This document shows positions 29,833 through 40,384 of a DNA stretch of 64,000 nt, piece after piece (the first letter of the stretch is position 1; each line of letters opens with the position of its first letter). The position numbers were made by a program, and so were the translations under genes. Source of the stretch: Acidovorax sp. NO-1 (GTDB taxonomy: Bacteria > Pseudomonadota > Gammaproteobacteria > Burkholderiales > Burkholderiaceae_C). The notes under the pieces were generated by a model. That model was not told the DNA's origin. It ran no database searches and saw only the letters and a list, made by a program, of their open reading frames with translations. The stretch lies in contig NZ_AGTS01000078.1 of the NCBI RefSeq assembly GCF_000238595.1, positions 186,001 to 250,000 on the forward strand. Reading direction: 5' to 3'.

Positions 29833-31050
29833 ATGGCAACAGCTGCATCACGCGATATCAAGGATTTTGTCTACGAGTGGGAAGGCAAGGACCGCCACGG
29901 TAAGATAGTCCGTGGCGAAGTGCGGGCATCTGGGGAGAATCAGGTGCAAGCCACTTTGCGTCGGCAAGGGGTATTTCCCACCAAAATCAAGAAACGCCGG
30001 ATGCGGTCCGGCAAAAAGATCAAGCCCAAAGATATTGCCCTGTTCACCCGGCAGTTGGCAACCATGATGAAGGCCGGTGTACCGCTACTCCAGTCCTTCG
30101 ACATTGTCGGACGGGGAAACACCAATGCAAGCGTCACCAAGCTGCTCAACGACATCCGATCCGACGTCGAAACAGGTACTTCGCTGAATGCGGCGTTTCG
30201 CAAGCACCCCATGTATTTTGACAGCCTTTACTGCAACCTTGTGGAGGCAGGTGAAGCAGCCGGTATTCTGGAAGCCCTTCTGGACCGGCTCGCTACCTAC
30301 ATGGAGAAGACCGAGGCGATCAAATCCAAAATCAGATCGGCTTTGATGTACCCGATATCAGTGATTATCGTTGCGTTTGTGGTTGTGACGATTATTATGA
30401 TCTTCGTGATTCCAGCCTTCAAGGAGGTTTTCTCTTCTTTTGGGGCAGATTTGCCAGCCCCTACCCTTTTCGTCATGGGTATCAGTGAAATTTTCGTGAA
30501 ATGGTGGTGGTTGATATTCGGCGTGATCGGTGGCGGATTTTTCTTTTTCATGCAGGCATGGAAAAGAAATGAAAAAATGCAAATGTTCATGGACCGGGTA
30601 TTGCTGAAGATCCCAATTTTTGGGGCGCTGATTGACAAGTCGTGCGTGGCACGCTGGACGCGCACCCTGTCCACCATGTTTGCTGCCGGTGTGCCGCTGG
30701 TGGAGGCACTGGACTCAGTGGGTGGAGCGTCCGGCAATTCGGTGTACGCCATGGCGACCGAAAAGATCCAGCAGGAGGTCTCTACCGGTACCAGCCTCAC
30801 CGCTGCCATGGGCAATGCGAACATCTTCCCGTCCATGGTCCTTCAGATGTGCGCGATCGGCGAGGAATCCGGTTCCATTGACCACATGCTGGGCAAGGCG
30901 GCGGATTTCTATGAGGCCGAGGTGGACGAAATGGTGGCGGGCCTGTCCAGCCTCATGGAACCCATCATCATCGTGTTTCTGGGTACGCTGATCGGGGGCA
31001 TCGTGGTCTCCATGTACCTCCCCATCTTCAAGCTTGGCCAAGTTGTGTAA
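29833..31050 (+). CDS. pilC: Type IV pilus inner-membrane platform protein
   Basis: Inner-membrane platform that couples PilB to pilin polymerisation. 405 residues. Two tandem type II secretion F domains (about 70-195 and 275-395) each begin with the FTRQLATMMKAGVPLLQS-like pattern (second WTRTLSTMFAAGVPLVEA). Three membrane segments are visible, near 175-195, 220-245 and 375-395. ATG 29833 has a GAGGG site upstream. The pilD ATG overlaps its stop codon (TAATG), so the three genes form one coupled operon. Confidence 0.96.
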   Translation: MATAASRDIKDFVYEWEGKDRHGKIVRGEVRASGENQVQATLRRQGVFPTKIKKRRMRSGKKIKPKDIALFTRQLATMMKAGVPLLQSFDIVGRGNTNASVTKLLNDIRSDVETGTSLNAAFRKHPMYFDSLYCNLVEAGEAAGILEALLDRLATYMEKTEAIKSKIRSALMYPISVIIVAFVVVTIIMIFVIPAFKEVFSSFGADLPAPTLFVMGISEIFVKWWWLIFGVIGGGFFFFMQAWKRNEKMQMFMDRVLLKIPIFGALIDKSCVARWTRTLSTMFAAGVPLVEALDSVGGASGNSVYAMATEKIQQEVSTGTSLTAAMGNANIFPSMVLQMCAIGEESGSIDHMLGKAADFYEAEVDEMVAGLSSLMEPIIIVFLGTLIGGIVVSMYLPIFKLGQVV

Positions 31051-31931
31051 TGGAGGAGATGCCAGTTTGGTGGAGCGCAAGTTTGGGTGGGGTGCTGGGG
31101 CTTTTGATTGGCAGCTTTCTCAACGTGGTCATTTACCGGCTTCCCAAGATGATGGAGCGGCAATGGGCGCAAGAGATCCGGTCTGCCCAGGCTGAGATTG
31201 CGCAAGCAGATGCCGCGCCCGCTGCTCCTGAACCGGAGCGGTTCAACCTCATGGTCCCTCGCTCCCGGTGCCAGTCGTGCGGGCATCTGGTGCAGTGGTA
31301 CGAGAACATCCCCGTTCTGAGCTACCTTTTTCTGCGAGGCCGTTGCTCGGCGTGCAAGGCGCGGATCTCTGTACGCTACCCCTTGGTTGAGCTTGCGACC
31401 GGGGCTCTGTTCTTCCTTTGCATTCAGCGCTGGGGCATGACGCCCACGGGGTTCGCCTGGTGTGGATTCTCGGCCGCCTTGATTGCCTTGGCGTTTATCG
31501 ATTGGGACACGACGCTGCTGCCGGACGACATCACATTGCCACTGCTGTGGGCCGGCCTCCTCGCGTCGGCGCTGCAGTGGATTGACGTGCCTCTGCATGC
31601 CTCCGTGTTCGGAGCAGCGGCCGGCTACCTCTCGCTTTGGCTGGTTTACTGGGGATTCAAACTTGTCACGGGCAAGGAAGGCATGGGGTATGGGGATTTC
31701 AAGCTGCTTGCTGCGCTGGGCGCCTGGTTTGGCTGGCAAGCCCTGGTCCCCATCATCCTGATGTCCTCGGTCATCGGCGCCGTCATTGGTATTGCCATGA
31801 AAGTTTTCAGCAGCCTGCGTGAAGGCGGATATATCCCTTTCGGCCCGTTTCTGGTTGGCGCGGGGTTCACCGCCATGGTGTTTGGCCCCAACGCCATTTT
31901 GAATGCCGTGCTGAATCTTGTGGGCCTGTAA
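31050..31931 (+). CDS. pilD: Prepilin peptidase / N-methyltransferase
   Basis: Bifunctional membrane aspartic protease that cuts prepilin leaders and methylates the new N-terminus; it may also serve type II secretion pseudopilins. 293 residues. The N-terminal methyltransferase region has two zinc-type pairs, CQSC and CSAC (about 72-99). The protease aspartates are in FIDWDTTLLPD and GMGYGDFKLL (the GxGD signature). About eight membrane helices. Overlaps pilC by 1 bp; coaE begins 3 bp after its stop. Confidence 0.96.
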   Translation: MEEMPVWWSASLGGVLGLLIGSFLNVVIYRLPKMMERQWAQEIRSAQAEIAQADAAPAAPEPERFNLMVPRSRCQSCGHLVQWYENIPVLSYLFLRGRCSACKARISVRYPLVELATGALFFLCIQRWGMTPTGFAWCGFSAALIALAFIDWDTTLLPDDITLPLLWAGLLASALQWIDVPLHASVFGAAAGYLSLWLVYWGFKLVTGKEGMGYGDFKLLAALGAWFGWQALVPIILMSSVIGAVIGIAMKVFSSLREGGYIPFGPFLVGAGFTAMVFGPNAILNAVLNLVGL

Positions 31932-31934
31932 ACG

Positions 31935-32555
31935 ATGAATCTGCGCAAGCATCCCTTGCGCCTTGGCTTGACTGGCGGCATTGGCAGCGGCAAGAGCACG
32001 GTGGGCAGCATGTTGGCCGCACTCGGTGCCTGCCTCATTGATGCCGACCAGCTGGCCCGCGACCTGACAAGCCCGCGTGGCGCGGCCATGGATGCGATCC
32101 AAGCCACTTTTGGCGCAGATTTTGTGGATGCCACCGGCGCACTGGACCGCGCGCGCATGCGCGCCCTGGTCTTCACCCACCCCGAGGCACGCGCCCGGCT
32201 CGAAGGGATCGTGCACCCTCTGGTTACGCTGCATAGCAACGCGAAAGCCCTGCAGGCTGCGGACCAAGGCCATGCCCTGATCGTGTTTGACATTCCCCTG
32301 CTCGCAGAATCCGGCCGCTGGGCCCGCAGGCTGGACGCGGTCGTGGTGGTCGACTGTTCTGAAGCAACGCAGATCGAGCGTGTCATGCAGCGCAGCGGCC
32401 TGGCGCGTGAGGTGGTGGAAGGCATCATCGCGTCACAGGCCACCCGGCCCGCGCGGCGCGCCGTGGCAGATGCCGTGATTGCCAACGATGGCGATTGCAC
32501 GCTGGACGACCTGCGTCTGCACACCCGGCAAGTGGCCACGCTGTTCGGGCTATGA
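31935..32555 (+). CDS. coaE: Dephospho-CoA kinase
   Basis: Phosphorylates the 3'-hydroxyl of dephospho-CoA, last step of coenzyme A synthesis. 206 residues (E. coli 206). The P-loop is GLTGGIGSGKSTV (about 11-23), the nearby conserved pair DADQLAR, the lid region VFTHPEARARLEGIVHP, and FDIPLLAESGRWARRLDAV. Directly after pilD, an arrangement common in beta- and gammaproteobacteria (pilBCD-coaE-zapD-yacG). Confidence 0.96.
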   Translation: MNLRKHPLRLGLTGGIGSGKSTVGSMLAALGACLIDADQLARDLTSPRGAAMDAIQATFGADFVDATGALDRARMRALVFTHPEARARLEGIVHPLVTLHSNAKALQAADQGHALIVFDIPLLAESGRWARRLDAVVVVDCSEATQIERVMQRSGLAREVVEGIIASQATRPARRAVADAVIANDGDCTLDDLRLHTRQVATLFGL

Positions 32556-32640
32556 TGCGAACGCAACCGTTTGTGCTTTCACTCCATGCCGAGCGCCACC
32601 GGCGTCAGAATACTGCCTGAGCCCCCAGGAACCCGCCAGC

Positions 32641-33396
32641 GTGATCCTTTACGAATATCCCTTTAACGAGCGTCTCAGAACCTATCTGCGGCTTGAGCAG
32701 TTGTTCCGCCGGTTGGGGGAGTTGATCCCCCGCTCGCACGCGCTGGATCACCACTTTGCGCTGGTCACCATCTTCGAGATCATGGATGTGGCAGCGCGCG
32801 CCGACCTCAAGTCGGATGTGCTCAAGGACATCGAGAAACACAAGCACCAGCTCGACAGCTACCGCGGCAATCCCTCGATTTCGGAAGCGGCGCTGGACGC
32901 TGTCATTGCCCAGCTGGACCGCTGTTTCACAGCGCTCAATACCCAGTCGGGCAAGTCCGGCCACTCGCTCACCGAGAACGATTGGCTGATGAGCATCCGC
33001 AGCCGCGTGGGAATTCCCGGCGGCACTTGCGGCTTCGACCTCCCTGCGTACTACGCCTGGCAGCACCACACACCGGAGGTGCGCCAGCAGGCCCTCGAAG
33101 AGTGGGCATCGACCCTGGCTCCGCTGGCCGAATCCATCTATGTGTTGCTCAAGCTCCTGCGCGACTCTGGCGTGCCCCAGAAGGTGGCGGCAGAGCGCGG
33201 TCAATTTCAGCAGAACCTGCCCCAGGGCCGCACGTTCCAGTTGTTGCGCCTGCGCATCGACCCAGCCTTGAACCTGATTCCCGAGATCAGCGGCAACCGC
33301 CTGATCGTCTCGGTGCGGCTCATGCGGCTGGAGGGTGATGGGCGCCTGCACGCCTGCAATGAAGATGCGGCTTTCGAGTTGACACTGTGCGCGTGA
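32641..33396 (+). CDS. zapD: Cell division protein ZapD
   Basis: Cytosolic FtsZ-binding protein that bundles protofilaments at the division ring. 251 residues from GTG 32641 (MILYEYPFNERLRTYLRLEQ, the family start). The frame is open upstream but without similarity. An AGGAA lies about 11 bp before the GTG. The conserved GTCGFDLPAYYAWQ and the C-terminal beta region RFTFQLLRLRID-like segment fit DUF1342/ZapD. Between coaE and yacG as in many proteobacteria. Confidence 0.92.
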   Translation: MILYEYPFNERLRTYLRLEQLFRRLGELIPRSHALDHHFALVTIFEIMDVAARADLKSDVLKDIEKHKHQLDSYRGNPSISEAALDAVIAQLDRCFTALNTQSGKSGHSLTENDWLMSIRSRVGIPGGTCGFDLPAYYAWQHHTPEVRQQALEEWASTLAPLAESIYVLLKLLRDSGVPQKVAAERGQFQQNLPQGRTFQLLRLRIDPALNLIPEISGNRLIVSVRLMRLEGDGRLHACNEDAAFELTLCA

Positions 33397-33447
33397 GGCG
33401 GCCACCAGCAGGGCACCAGGCACAAACTTCAAGATCGACGAAAAAGC

Positions 33448-33666
33448 ATGGCTGAACCCACGCCCACCCAGCCCCAAGCACGCATCGTCACCTGCCCCAG
33501 TTGTGGCGGTGACAGCGTCTACAGCCCGGCCAACGTGTACCGCCCGTTCTGCAGCGAGCGGTGCAAGCAGATGGACCTTGGCGCCTGGGCCAGCGAGGAT
33601 TTCCGCATGCCTGCAGAGGCTCCACCGGCCGACGAACTCTATGGTGATCCTCGGCTGCAGCACTGA
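33448..33666 (+). CDS. yacG: DNA gyrase inhibitor YacG
   Basis: Small zinc protein that binds gyrase and inhibits DNA binding in E. coli. 72 residues. Zinc ligands are in CPSCGG and [15 protein letters not shown] (the C-x2-C and C-x3-C pattern), followed by the acidic C-terminal tail. ATG 33448. End of the pilBCD-coaE-zapD-yacG run. A repeat copy separates it from the convergent mutT-like gene. Confidence 0.94.
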   Translation: MAEPTPTQPQARIVTCPSCGGDSVYSPANVYRPFCSERCKQMDLGAWASEDFRMPAEAPPADELYGDPRLQH

Positions 33667-33689
33667 TTTTGGCGGGTTGCTCCACCGTA

Positions 33690-33757
33690 TTTCAAGCGAA
33701 ATTGGGCTCCAACGCTTACCAGTAAAGCGCGAGTAGCTACTAATTTAGTAGCAAAAC
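33690..33757 (+). repeat. Palindromic repeat copy 8
   Basis: TTTCAAGCGAAATTGGGC, AACGCTTACCAGTAAAGCGC, then TAGCTACTAATTTAGTAGC, where the last hairpin is near-perfect. It fills the convergent yacG / mutT-like gap and may serve as a terminator, though no T-run follows. Confidence 0.87.
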
Positions 33758-33762
33758 GACCC

Positions 33763-34233
33763 TTACTCCGGGGAATATTCCAAGCCGCGCTCTGCTGCGA
33801 GCCATTGCAGCACCGGATACGCGCCGGGCAACACCGGTGACACAGTCAGCGGCATCTGCTGCCACTCCATGGTCTGCCCTTCGCGCATTTCGAACTCGCC
33901 CGTCCATTCCCGCACCTTGCACCAGTGCAGGCGCACCAGGGCATGTGGGTAGTCGTGTTCGGTGACTTTCCAGACACTGGCAGCGCCAATGGTCACCCCC
34001 AGCTCCTCCACCAGCTCTCTGCGCAGCGCCTGCTCCACCGTCTCGCCGACTTCGAGCTTGCCACCCGGAAACTCCCAGTACCCCGCATAAGGCTTGCCCG
34101 GCGGGCGTGTAGAGAGCAGCATCGCGCCATCGGCACGCAGCAAGATGCCCACGGCCACCTCGGTGTGCTGGCGCGCCGTGGTCGCGGCGGGTGTTGCAGG
34201 TGCATCTTCGGACACGGCCACAGGATCAGCCAT
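33763..34233 (-). CDS. mutT: MutT-like Nudix hydrolase (8-oxo-dGTP diphosphatase type)
   Basis: Likely cleans the nucleotide pool by hydrolysing 8-oxo-dGTP. 156 residues from ATG 34233 ([12 protein letters not shown]), longer than E. coli MutT (129) because of an N-terminal leader of about 25 residues. The core begins [20 protein letters not shown]. The Nudix box is [20 protein letters not shown] with ELG following. The C-terminal half, with [18 protein letters not shown], matches MutT. Its ATG overlaps the 3' end of the DUF815 gene by 8 bp. Exact substrate inferred from family only. Confidence 0.82.
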   Translation of the reverse strand: MADPVAVSEDAPATPAATTARQHTEVAVGILLRADGAMLLSTRPPGKPYAGYWEFPGGKLEVGETVEQALRRELVEELGVTIGAASVWKVTEHDYPHALVRLHWCKVREWTGEFEMREGQTMEWQQMPLTVSPVLPGAYPVLQWLAAERGLEYSPE

Positions 34234-35098
34234 CGTGGCGCCCCGCATAGTCACGCGCAAACTGGTAGGCCACACGGCCGCTGCGCGAGCCGCGCTCCAG
34301 CGCCCAGACGAGCGCCTCGGGCCGTGCCGCCGCAATTGCGGCGGCAGAGGCCCCGAAGGATGCCAGCCACTGGGCGACGATGGTCAGGTACTCCTCCTGG
34401 CTGAAGGGGTAGAAGCTCACCCACAGCCCAAACCGCTCTGACAGCGAAATCTTCTCCTCCACCACTTCACCGGGGTGCACTTCGCCATCTGCGGTGTGGG
34501 TGTAGGTGAGGTTTTCAGCCATGTATTCGGGCAACAGGTGGCGCCGGTTGCTGGTGGCGTAGATCAGCACATTGGGCGTGGCGGCGGCCACCGATCCATC
34601 CAGGATCGACTTGAGTGCCTTGTAGCCGGGCTCGCCGTCTTCAAAGCTCAGGTCATCACTGAAGATGATGAATTTCTCGGGCCGCTCGGCCACCACATCC
34701 ACGATATCCGGCAGGTCGACCAGGTCCGCCTTGTCCACTTCGATCAGCCGCAGACCCTGCCCCGCGTAGGCATTCAGGCAGGCCTTGATGAGCGATGACT
34801 TGCCGGTACCACGTGCACCGGTCAGCAGCACGTTGTTGGCGGGCTTGCCCAGCAAAAACTGCTCGGTGTTGCGCTGGATCTTTTCCTTTTGCCCGTCGAT
34901 TTCTTTGAGATCCGCCAGCTGCATCGCAGCCACATGGCGCACGGGCTCCAGGGTGCCGTGGCCACTGCTGCGCTTGCGGTAACGCCAGGCAATGGACAAA
35001 GACCAGTCCGGCGCCCCGAGGGGCTGGGGCAGCACAGACTCGATGCGGGCGATCAGTTGCTCGGCCCGCTCGATCAGATGTTCAATTTTTTGATTCAT
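34226..35098 (-). CDS. DUF815-family P-loop ATPase
   Basis: Predicted AAA-type ATPase of unknown role, 290 residues. Walker A is [10 protein letters not shown] (about 89-98), Walker [17 protein letters not shown], sensor-like [15 protein letters not shown] and an arginine-rich [20 protein letters not shown]. The N-terminal 60 residues are helical, starting [20 protein letters not shown]. Conserved between argJ and a mutT gene in betaproteobacteria and apparently co-transcribed with them. No enzymatic partner can be named. Confidence 0.88.
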   Translation of the reverse strand: MNQKIEHLIERAEQLIARIESVLPQPLGAPDWSLSIAWRYRKRSSGHGTLEPVRHVAAMQLADLKEIDGQKEKIQRNTEQFLLGKPANNVLLTGARGTGKSSLIKACLNAYAGQGLRLIEVDKADLVDLPDIVDVVAERPEKFIIFSDDLSFEDGEPGYKALKSILDGSVAAATPNVLIYATSNRRHLLPEYMAENLTYTHTADGEVHPGEVVEEKISLSERFGLWVSFYPFSQEEYLTIVAQWLASFGASAAAIAAARPEALVWALERGSRSGRVAYQFARDYAGRHDG

Positions 35099-35152
35099 TT
35101 CAGGCTCTAGCGCTTATGCATAAAGCGCAAATAGCTATTAAATACATAGCAA
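35098..35152 (+). repeat. Palindromic repeat copy 9
   Basis: Shortened at the 5' side: TTTCAGGCTC, TAGCGCTTATGCATAAAGCG, then TAGCTATTAAATACATAGC. It begins at the first base of the DUF815 start codon and ends 3 bp before the argJ stop, so it fills the gap exactly. Confidence 0.85.
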
Positions 35153-35154
35153 TT

Positions 35155-36384
35155 TCACGAGCGATAGTCTGCATTGATGGTGACGTAGTCGTGGCTGAAA
35201 TCACAGGTCCACACCGTGTCGGAGGCATCACCACGGCCCAGCAGCACACGCACCGTAATCTCGCTTTGCTTCATCACGCGCTGGCCGTCTTCCTCGCGGT
35301 AGGCGGGGTTGCGTCCGCCCTGAATGGCCACGTGTACGTCGTCCAGGTAGAGATCGATCCCGGTCTGGTCGAGATCATCAATGCCCGCGTAGCCCACGGC
35401 CGCGAGGATGCGGCCCAGGTTCGGGTCGCTGGCATAGAACGCGGTTTTTACCAGCGGCGAGTGGGCGATGGCGTAGGCCACCTTGCGGCACTCTTCGCCG
35501 GTCTTGCCGCCTTCTACCTGCACGGTGATGAACTTGGTAGCGCCCTCGCCGTCGCGCACGATGGCCTGGGCGAGCTTCTGCGATACCGCCAGCATGGCGG
35601 CCTTGAGGGCCTGGCCCTCGGCGCTTGCCAGAGACGTAATGGGCGCATGCGCGGCCTTGTTGGTCGCCACCACCACAAACGAATCGTTGGTGGAGGTGTC
35701 GCCATCGATGGTGACGCGGTTGAACGAGCCATCGGCCAGTTCGCGGGCCAGCTGCTGCATGACGGCAGGGGCCACGCAAGCGTCCGTGGCCATGAAGCCG
35801 AGCATGGTGGCCATGTTGGGCCGGATCATGCCCGCCCCTTTGCTGATGCCGGTGATGGACACGGTGGCACCACCAATCTGCACTTGGGCCGAGAAGGCCT
35901 TGGGCAAGGTGTCCGTGGTCATGATGCCTTCTGCGGCGCGGGCCCAGTGGCCGGGCTGGGCATCGGCAATCGCAGCGGGCAAGCCTGCCTCGATGCGGTC
36001 ATTGGGCAGCGGCTCCATGATCACGCCGGTGGAGAACGGCAGGATCTGCTCGGGCGCCACGCTGAGCTGGCGCGCGAGGGCCACGCAGGTGGCGCGCGCA
36101 CGCGCCAGGCCATCCGCGCCCGTGCCAGCGTTGGCATTGCCGGTGTTGATCAGCATGGCGCGGATGGGCTGCCCGCTGGCCAGGTGATCGCGGCTGATCT
36201 GCACAGGCGCGGCGCAAAAGCGGTTTTGCGTGAACACACCCGCCACGCTGGCACCTTCGTCCAGCAGGAACACGGTGAGATCCTTGCGGTTGGCCTTTCG
36301 GACACCGGCTTCGGCAACGCCGATGCGCACTCCGGCAATCGGGTGCAGATCGGCGGCAAAGGGAGCGACGAGATTGACGGGCAT
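35155..36384 (-). CDS. argJ: Bifunctional ornithine acetyltransferase / N-acetylglutamate synthase
   Basis: Moves acetyl from N-acetylornithine to glutamate in the cyclic arginine pathway, and may also acetylate glutamate from acetyl-CoA. 409 residues from ATG 36384 ([19 protein letters not shown]), with AAGGA upstream; the frame is open further upstream without similarity. The self-cleavage and nucleophile threonine lies in [14 protein letters not shown]. Other family blocks are [20 protein letters not shown] and the C-terminal [15 protein letters not shown]. Downstream of secA, from which a terminator separates it. Confidence 0.95.
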   Translation of the reverse strand: MPVNLVAPFAADLHPIAGVRIGVAEAGVRKANRKDLTVFLLDEGASVAGVFTQNRFCAAPVQISRDHLASGQPIRAMLINTGNANAGTGADGLARARATCVALARQLSVAPEQILPFSTGVIMEPLPNDRIEAGLPAAIADAQPGHWARAAEGIMTTDTLPKAFSAQVQIGGATVSITGISKGAGMIRPNMATMLGFMATDACVAPAVMQQLARELADGSFNRVTIDGDTSTNDSFVVVATNKAAHAPITSLASAEGQALKAAMLAVSQKLAQAIVRDGEGATKFITVQVEGGKTGEECRKVAYAIAHSPLVKTAFYASDPNLGRILAAVGYAGIDDLDQTGIDLYLDDVHVAIQGGRNPAYREEDGQRVMKQSEITVRVLLGRGDASDTVWTCDFSHDYVTINADYRS

Positions 36385-36439
36385 GGAGGTCCTTGTGAAA
36401 AACTGCGGCCGATTATCCGGATAACGTGGCGCGCCAATG

Positions 36440-36466
36440 AAAACACGGGCCGAAGCCCGTGTTGTG
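36440..36466 (-). terminator. Terminator after secA
   Basis: On the minus strand ACACGGGC, loop TTCG, GCCCGTGT, then TTTCATT. An 8-bp stem 15 bp past the secA stop codon. Confidence 0.8.
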
Positions 36467-36478
36467 TGGATCAGAAAA

Positions 36479-39232
36479 TCAGGCGAGTTTGCCGTGGCAC
36501 TGCTTGTACTTCTTGCCGCTGCCACAGGGGCACGGGTCGTTGCGGCCCACGCGGACACCTTCTGGCAGGGCTTGGCCCACGGTCTGGGCATCCACCGTGC
36601 TCTCGACCTCACCTGTTTCGGTCGGCGCGGTGTAGGTCACATTGGCAATGCTTTCGCCACGGTTTTCCATCTCTTGCGCGGCCTGGTCGAGTTGCTCCTG
36701 CGACTGCACCTGCACGGTCATGAGGATCTTGGTGACTTCGTTCTTGACCTGGTCGATCAGCTGGCGGAACAGCTCGAAGGCCTCGCGCTTGTACTCCTGC
36801 TTGGGCTGCTTTTGCGCATAGCCTCGCAGGTGGATACCCTGGCGCAGATAGTCCAGCGCGGAGAGGTGGTCGCGCCAGTTGGAGTCAAAACTCTGCAGCA
36901 GCACCATGCGCTCGAACTGCGTGAAGTTCTCGCGCCCAACCTGCGCCACCTTGGCGTCAAACGAAGCATGGGCTGCGGCCAGCACCTTCTCCAGGATTTC
37001 ATCGTCGGTGATGGCACTGGCGCCCTGCACCATCTGCTGCAGTGCAATCGACACCTGCCATTCGTCGGCCAGCACTTTTTCGAGGCCAGCGAGGTCCCAC
37101 TGCTCTTCCACCGATTCGGCGGGCACATACTGGCGCACCAGATCGGTCATGCAGTCCTCGCGCATGGCGGCGATCACGTCCGACAGGTCGGCAGCATCGA
37201 GGATGTCGTTGCGCTGCTGGTAGATCACCTTGCGCTGGTCGTTGGACACATCGTCGTATTCGAGCAACTGCTTGCGGATGTCGAAGTTGCGCGCTTCCAC
37301 CTTGCGCTGGGCGGACTCGATGCTGCGCGTGACGATGCCGGCTTCGATGGCCTCGCCATCGGGCATCTTCAGGCGGTCCATGATCGCCCGGACGCGGTCG
37401 CCCGCGAAGATGCGCATCAGTGCATCGTCCAGGCCCAGATAGAAACGCGAGGAGCCGGGGTCACCCTGACGGCCCGAACGGCCGCGCAGCTGATTGTCGA
37501 TGCGGCGGGATTCGTGGCGCTCGGTGGCGATGATGCGCAAGCCACCCAGAGCCTTGACCTTCTCGTGGTCGATCTTCCATTGTTCGCGCAGAGCCTCCAC
37601 CTTGGCGGTGCGCTGGGCTTCCGACAAGGACTCGTCCGCTTCGATGGCCGCCACATCCTTCTCGATGTTGCCGCCCAGCACGATGTCCGTGCCCCGGCCC
37701 GCCATGTTGGTGGCGATGGTGATCATGCCCTCGCGCCCCGCCTGGGCCACGATGTCGGCTTCACGCGCATGCTGCTTGGCGTTCAGCACCTGGTGCGGCA
37801 GGCCTTCCTTGATCAGCAACTGGTCGATGATCTCGGAGTTTTCGATCGACGTGGTGCCCACCAGCACGGGCTGGCCGCGCTCGTGGCACTCGCGGATGTC
37901 CTTGATCGCAGCTTCGTACTTCTCACGCGTGGTCTTATAGACGCGGTCGAGCTGGTCATCGCGCTTGCTCGGGCGGTTGGGTGGGATGACCACGGTTTCC
38001 AGGCCATAGATTTCCTGGAATTCGTAGGCTTCGGTATCGGCCGTGCCGGTCATGCCGGCGAGCTTGTTGTACAGACGGAAATAGTTCTGGAAGGTGATCG
38101 AAGCCAGGGTCTGGTTCTCGGCCTGGATGTTCACGCCTTCCTTGGCTTCCACAGCCTGGTGCAGGCCTTCGCTCCAGCGGCGGCCCGACATCAGGCGGCC
38201 GGTGAACTCGTCCACGATCACGATCTCGCCGTTTTGCACCACGTAGTGCTGGTCGCGGTGGTAGAGATGGTTGGCACGCAGTGCTGCGTACAGGTGGTGC
38301 ATCAGCGTGATGTTGGCCGGGTCGTACACCGAGGCGCCTTCGGCAATCAGGCCCTGGCTGGCCAGGATGCGCTCGGCGCTTTCATGGCCCTGCTCCGTCA
38401 GGAACACCTGGTGTGTCTTCTCATCGACGGTGAAGTCTCCGGGCTTGGTCACGCCTTCGCCCGTTCGCGGGTCCGCTTCGCCCTCTTGGCGCACCAGCAG
38501 CGGCACTACCTTGTTCATGGCGATGTACATCGCCGTGTGGTCTTCCGCCTGTCCGCTGATGATGAGCGGCGTGCGGGCTTCGTCGATCAGGATGGAGTCC
38601 ACCTCATCAACGATGGCAAAGTTCAGCCCCTGCTGCACGCGGTCGCGACCTTCGTACACCATGTTGTCACGCAGATAGTCGAACCCGTATTCGTTGTTCG
38701 TGCCGTAGGTGATGTCGGAGCGGTAGGCCTCCTGTTTTTGCTCGCGAGGCATGTTGGGCAGGTTGATACCCACCGTGAGGCCCAGGAAGTTGTACAGCCG
38801 CCCCATCCACTGCGCATCGCGGTTGGCCAGGTAGTCATTCACGGTGACCACATGCACGCCTTTGCCGGACAGCGCATTGAGGTACACCGGCAGCGTGGCG
38901 GTCAGGGTTTTGCCTTCACCGGTGCGCATCTCGGCGATCTTGCCGAAGTGCAACGCCATGCCGCCGAGCAACTGCACATCGAAGTGCCGCATCTTCATGA
39001 TGCGCTTGGAGCCCTCGCGCACCACCGCAAAGGCTTCGGGCAGGATGTCATCCAGCGACTCGCCCTTGCCCACACGATCCTTGAACTCCTGCGTCTTGGC
39101 GCGGAGCTGTTCGTCCGACAGCTTCTCGTACTCGGGCTCCATCGCATTGATGCGGTTCACCGTCTTGCGGTACTGCTTGAGGAGCCGGTCGTTGCGGCTG
39201 CCGAATAGTTTGGTGAGGAAGTTGGTGGCCAT
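36479..39232 (-). CDS. secA: Protein translocase ATPase SecA
   Basis: Motor ATPase that pushes unfolded preproteins through SecYEG. 917 residues (E. coli 901). It starts [20 protein letters not shown]. Walker A is in [14 protein letters not shown] (about 103-116), and the DEAD-like box with [18 protein letters not shown] follows. The preprotein cross-linking domain, helical scaffold and second nucleotide fold with [16 protein letters not shown] [20 protein letters not shown] come next. The C-terminal zinc-binding SecB-interaction tail is [19 protein letters not shown] 39232. Divergence from the M23 gene is not seen; both lie on the minus strand. Confidence 0.98.
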   Translation of the reverse strand: MATNFLTKLFGSRNDRLLKQYRKTVNRINAMEPEYEKLSDEQLRAKTQEFKDRVGKGESLDDILPEAFAVVREGSKRIMKMRHFDVQLLGGMALHFGKIAEMRTGEGKTLTATLPVYLNALSGKGVHVVTVNDYLANRDAQWMGRLYNFLGLTVGINLPNMPREQKQEAYRSDITYGTNNEYGFDYLRDNMVYEGRDRVQQGLNFAIVDEVDSILIDEARTPLIISGQAEDHTAMYIAMNKVVPLLVRQEGEADPRTGEGVTKPGDFTVDEKTHQVFLTEQGHESAERILASQGLIAEGASVYDPANITLMHHLYAALRANHLYHRDQHYVVQNGEIVIVDEFTGRLMSGRRWSEGLHQAVEAKEGVNIQAENQTLASITFQNYFRLYNKLAGMTGTADTEAYEFQEIYGLETVVIPPNRPSKRDDQLDRVYKTTREKYEAAIKDIRECHERGQPVLVGTTSIENSEIIDQLLIKEGLPHQVLNAKQHAREADIVAQAGREGMITIATNMAGRGTDIVLGGNIEKDVAAIEADESLSEAQRTAKVEALREQWKIDHEKVKALGGLRIIATERHESRRIDNQLRGRSGRQGDPGSSRFYLGLDDALMRIFAGDRVRAIMDRLKMPDGEAIEAGIVTRSIESAQRKVEARNFDIRKQLLEYDDVSNDQRKVIYQQRNDILDAADLSDVIAAMREDCMTDLVRQYVPAESVEEQWDLAGLEKVLADEWQVSIALQQMVQGASAITDDEILEKVLAAAHASFDAKVAQVGRENFTQFERMVLLQSFDSNWRDHLSALDYLRQGIHLRGYAQKQPKQEYKREAFELFRQLIDQVKNEVTKILMTVQVQSQEQLDQAAQEMENRGESIANVTYTAPTETGEVESTVDAQTVGQALPEGVRVGRNDPCPCGSGKKYKQCHGKLA

Positions 39233-39369
39233 GCGAACAGGACCGCCTGCACCGCTGCGAACAGCGCTTGAGGCGACCGAAATCCCTTAGATGAATTGAG
39301 TTCAGGTGGGTCCAACGCCACGGATTGCAAGCACTGCAATCCGGTAACCTGTGGACCGGACCGGCGATT

Positions 39370-40353
39370 TTACCTGCCCGCTGCGGGCATAGTTGCAGGG
39401 GCATCCGATGTTGGCGGCTGAACAGACGCCACCTGCGCACCGGGTGTCGCGCCGCCAGCAGTGAGAAATTTTTGTGGGTCCTGGAAAACGCCTTGTACCA
39501 GCACCTCGAAATGAAGGTGGGGCCCTGTAGAACGGCCCGTGGTGCCCACCTCGGCGATTTTCTGGCCCCGGCGAACGATGTCACCCTGCTTGACCAGCGT
39601 CCGCGAGGCATGGGCATAACGTGTGATCAGCTGGTTGCCGTGGTCCACTTCCAGCATGTTTCCATAGGCAGGGTGGTACTCCTGCGTCACCACCACCCCT
39701 CCGGCTGCAGCCAGGATCGGGGTACCCGTCTCTGCCTGAAAGTCCAGGCCCGTGTGCAGGGCGGACTGACCGGTAATGGGATCCACCCGCCAGCCGAAGG
39801 CTGAACCCGCATTTCGACCCGGCACGGGGGGCTGCGTCGGAACCATCTTCTTGCGGATATGCTGATCGAAAAGACGGGACTCCAGCACCGTCATCAAGTC
39901 CACACGCTGGTGGGTCAGGTGCTCCAGTTCGTCCAGCGTCGCCTGGAGCTCCTCCATCGACAGGTTACGCGCCCCAACCAGCACACCACCCCGGCCCTCG
40001 GCTTTGGGAATGTCAGCGGGCGCCATACCCGCAAGCCCGAGCACGCGATCACCCAGCGATTCCAGCTGAACCATCCGGGCCTGCATCTCGCCGACGCGAC
40101 GGGCCATCGCATCCAGATTGGCACGCATGAAGCGATCCCGCTCCGCGAACTCGTCCTTGACCACCAGCCGCACCAGGGAGCCCACCACGGGCCACCCTTC
40201 CCGCGCCCCCTTCAGAAATACCCAGTGATACAGCGTAACCGCCATCAGCATCAGGCACAGCGATAGCATCAAAGCCACGAGCACCAAGCGTGTGCCGGAC
40301 AAATGAATGGCCCGGCTCTTGGCCAGCCGGGCGTCCGTGATAATCAGATGCAC
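39370..40353 (-). CDS. M23-family (LytM-type) metallopeptidase, membrane anchored
   Basis: Predicted periplasmic peptidoglycan endopeptidase or amidase activator. 327 residues from GTG 40353 (MHLIITDARLAKSRAIHLSG). One N-terminal membrane helix (about 22-48), a coiled-coil region (about 75-165), then the M23 domain (about 195-295) with HTGLDF and GRSTGPHLHFEVLVQG. The zinc ligands of the HxxxD and HxH type are visible, so it should be catalytic. The C-terminus is Pro/Ala rich. Upstream of secA and divergent from the DciA-like gene, a betaproteobacterial arrangement. Confidence 0.88.
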   Translation of the reverse strand: MHLIITDARLAKSRAIHLSGTRLVLVALMLSLCLMLMAVTLYHWVFLKGAREGWPVVGSLVRLVVKDEFAERDRFMRANLDAMARRVGEMQARMVQLESLGDRVLGLAGMAPADIPKAEGRGGVLVGARNLSMEELQATLDELEHLTHQRVDLMTVLESRLFDQHIRKKMVPTQPPVPGRNAGSAFGWRVDPITGQSALHTGLDFQAETGTPILAAAGGVVVTQEYHPAYGNMLEVDHGNQLITRYAHASRTLVKQGDIVRRGQKIAEVGTTGRSTGPHLHFEVLVQGVFQDPQKFLTAGGATPGAQVASVQPPTSDAPATMPAAGR

Positions 40354-40384
40354 TACGAATTCTCCACGCCCGAAGACGCACACC

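Noticed and set aside
33690-33757. Repeat copies as ordinary intrinsic terminators
   Set aside because: Most lack a T-run, many lie between co-directional genes in the wrong direction, and one is inside a coding region.
36437-39208. Open frame of about 920 codons on the + strand opposite secA
   Set aside because: SecA on the other strand is certain. The antisense frame is His/Val/Gln/Ala rich with no known motif, as expected from third-position GC in a high-GC genome.
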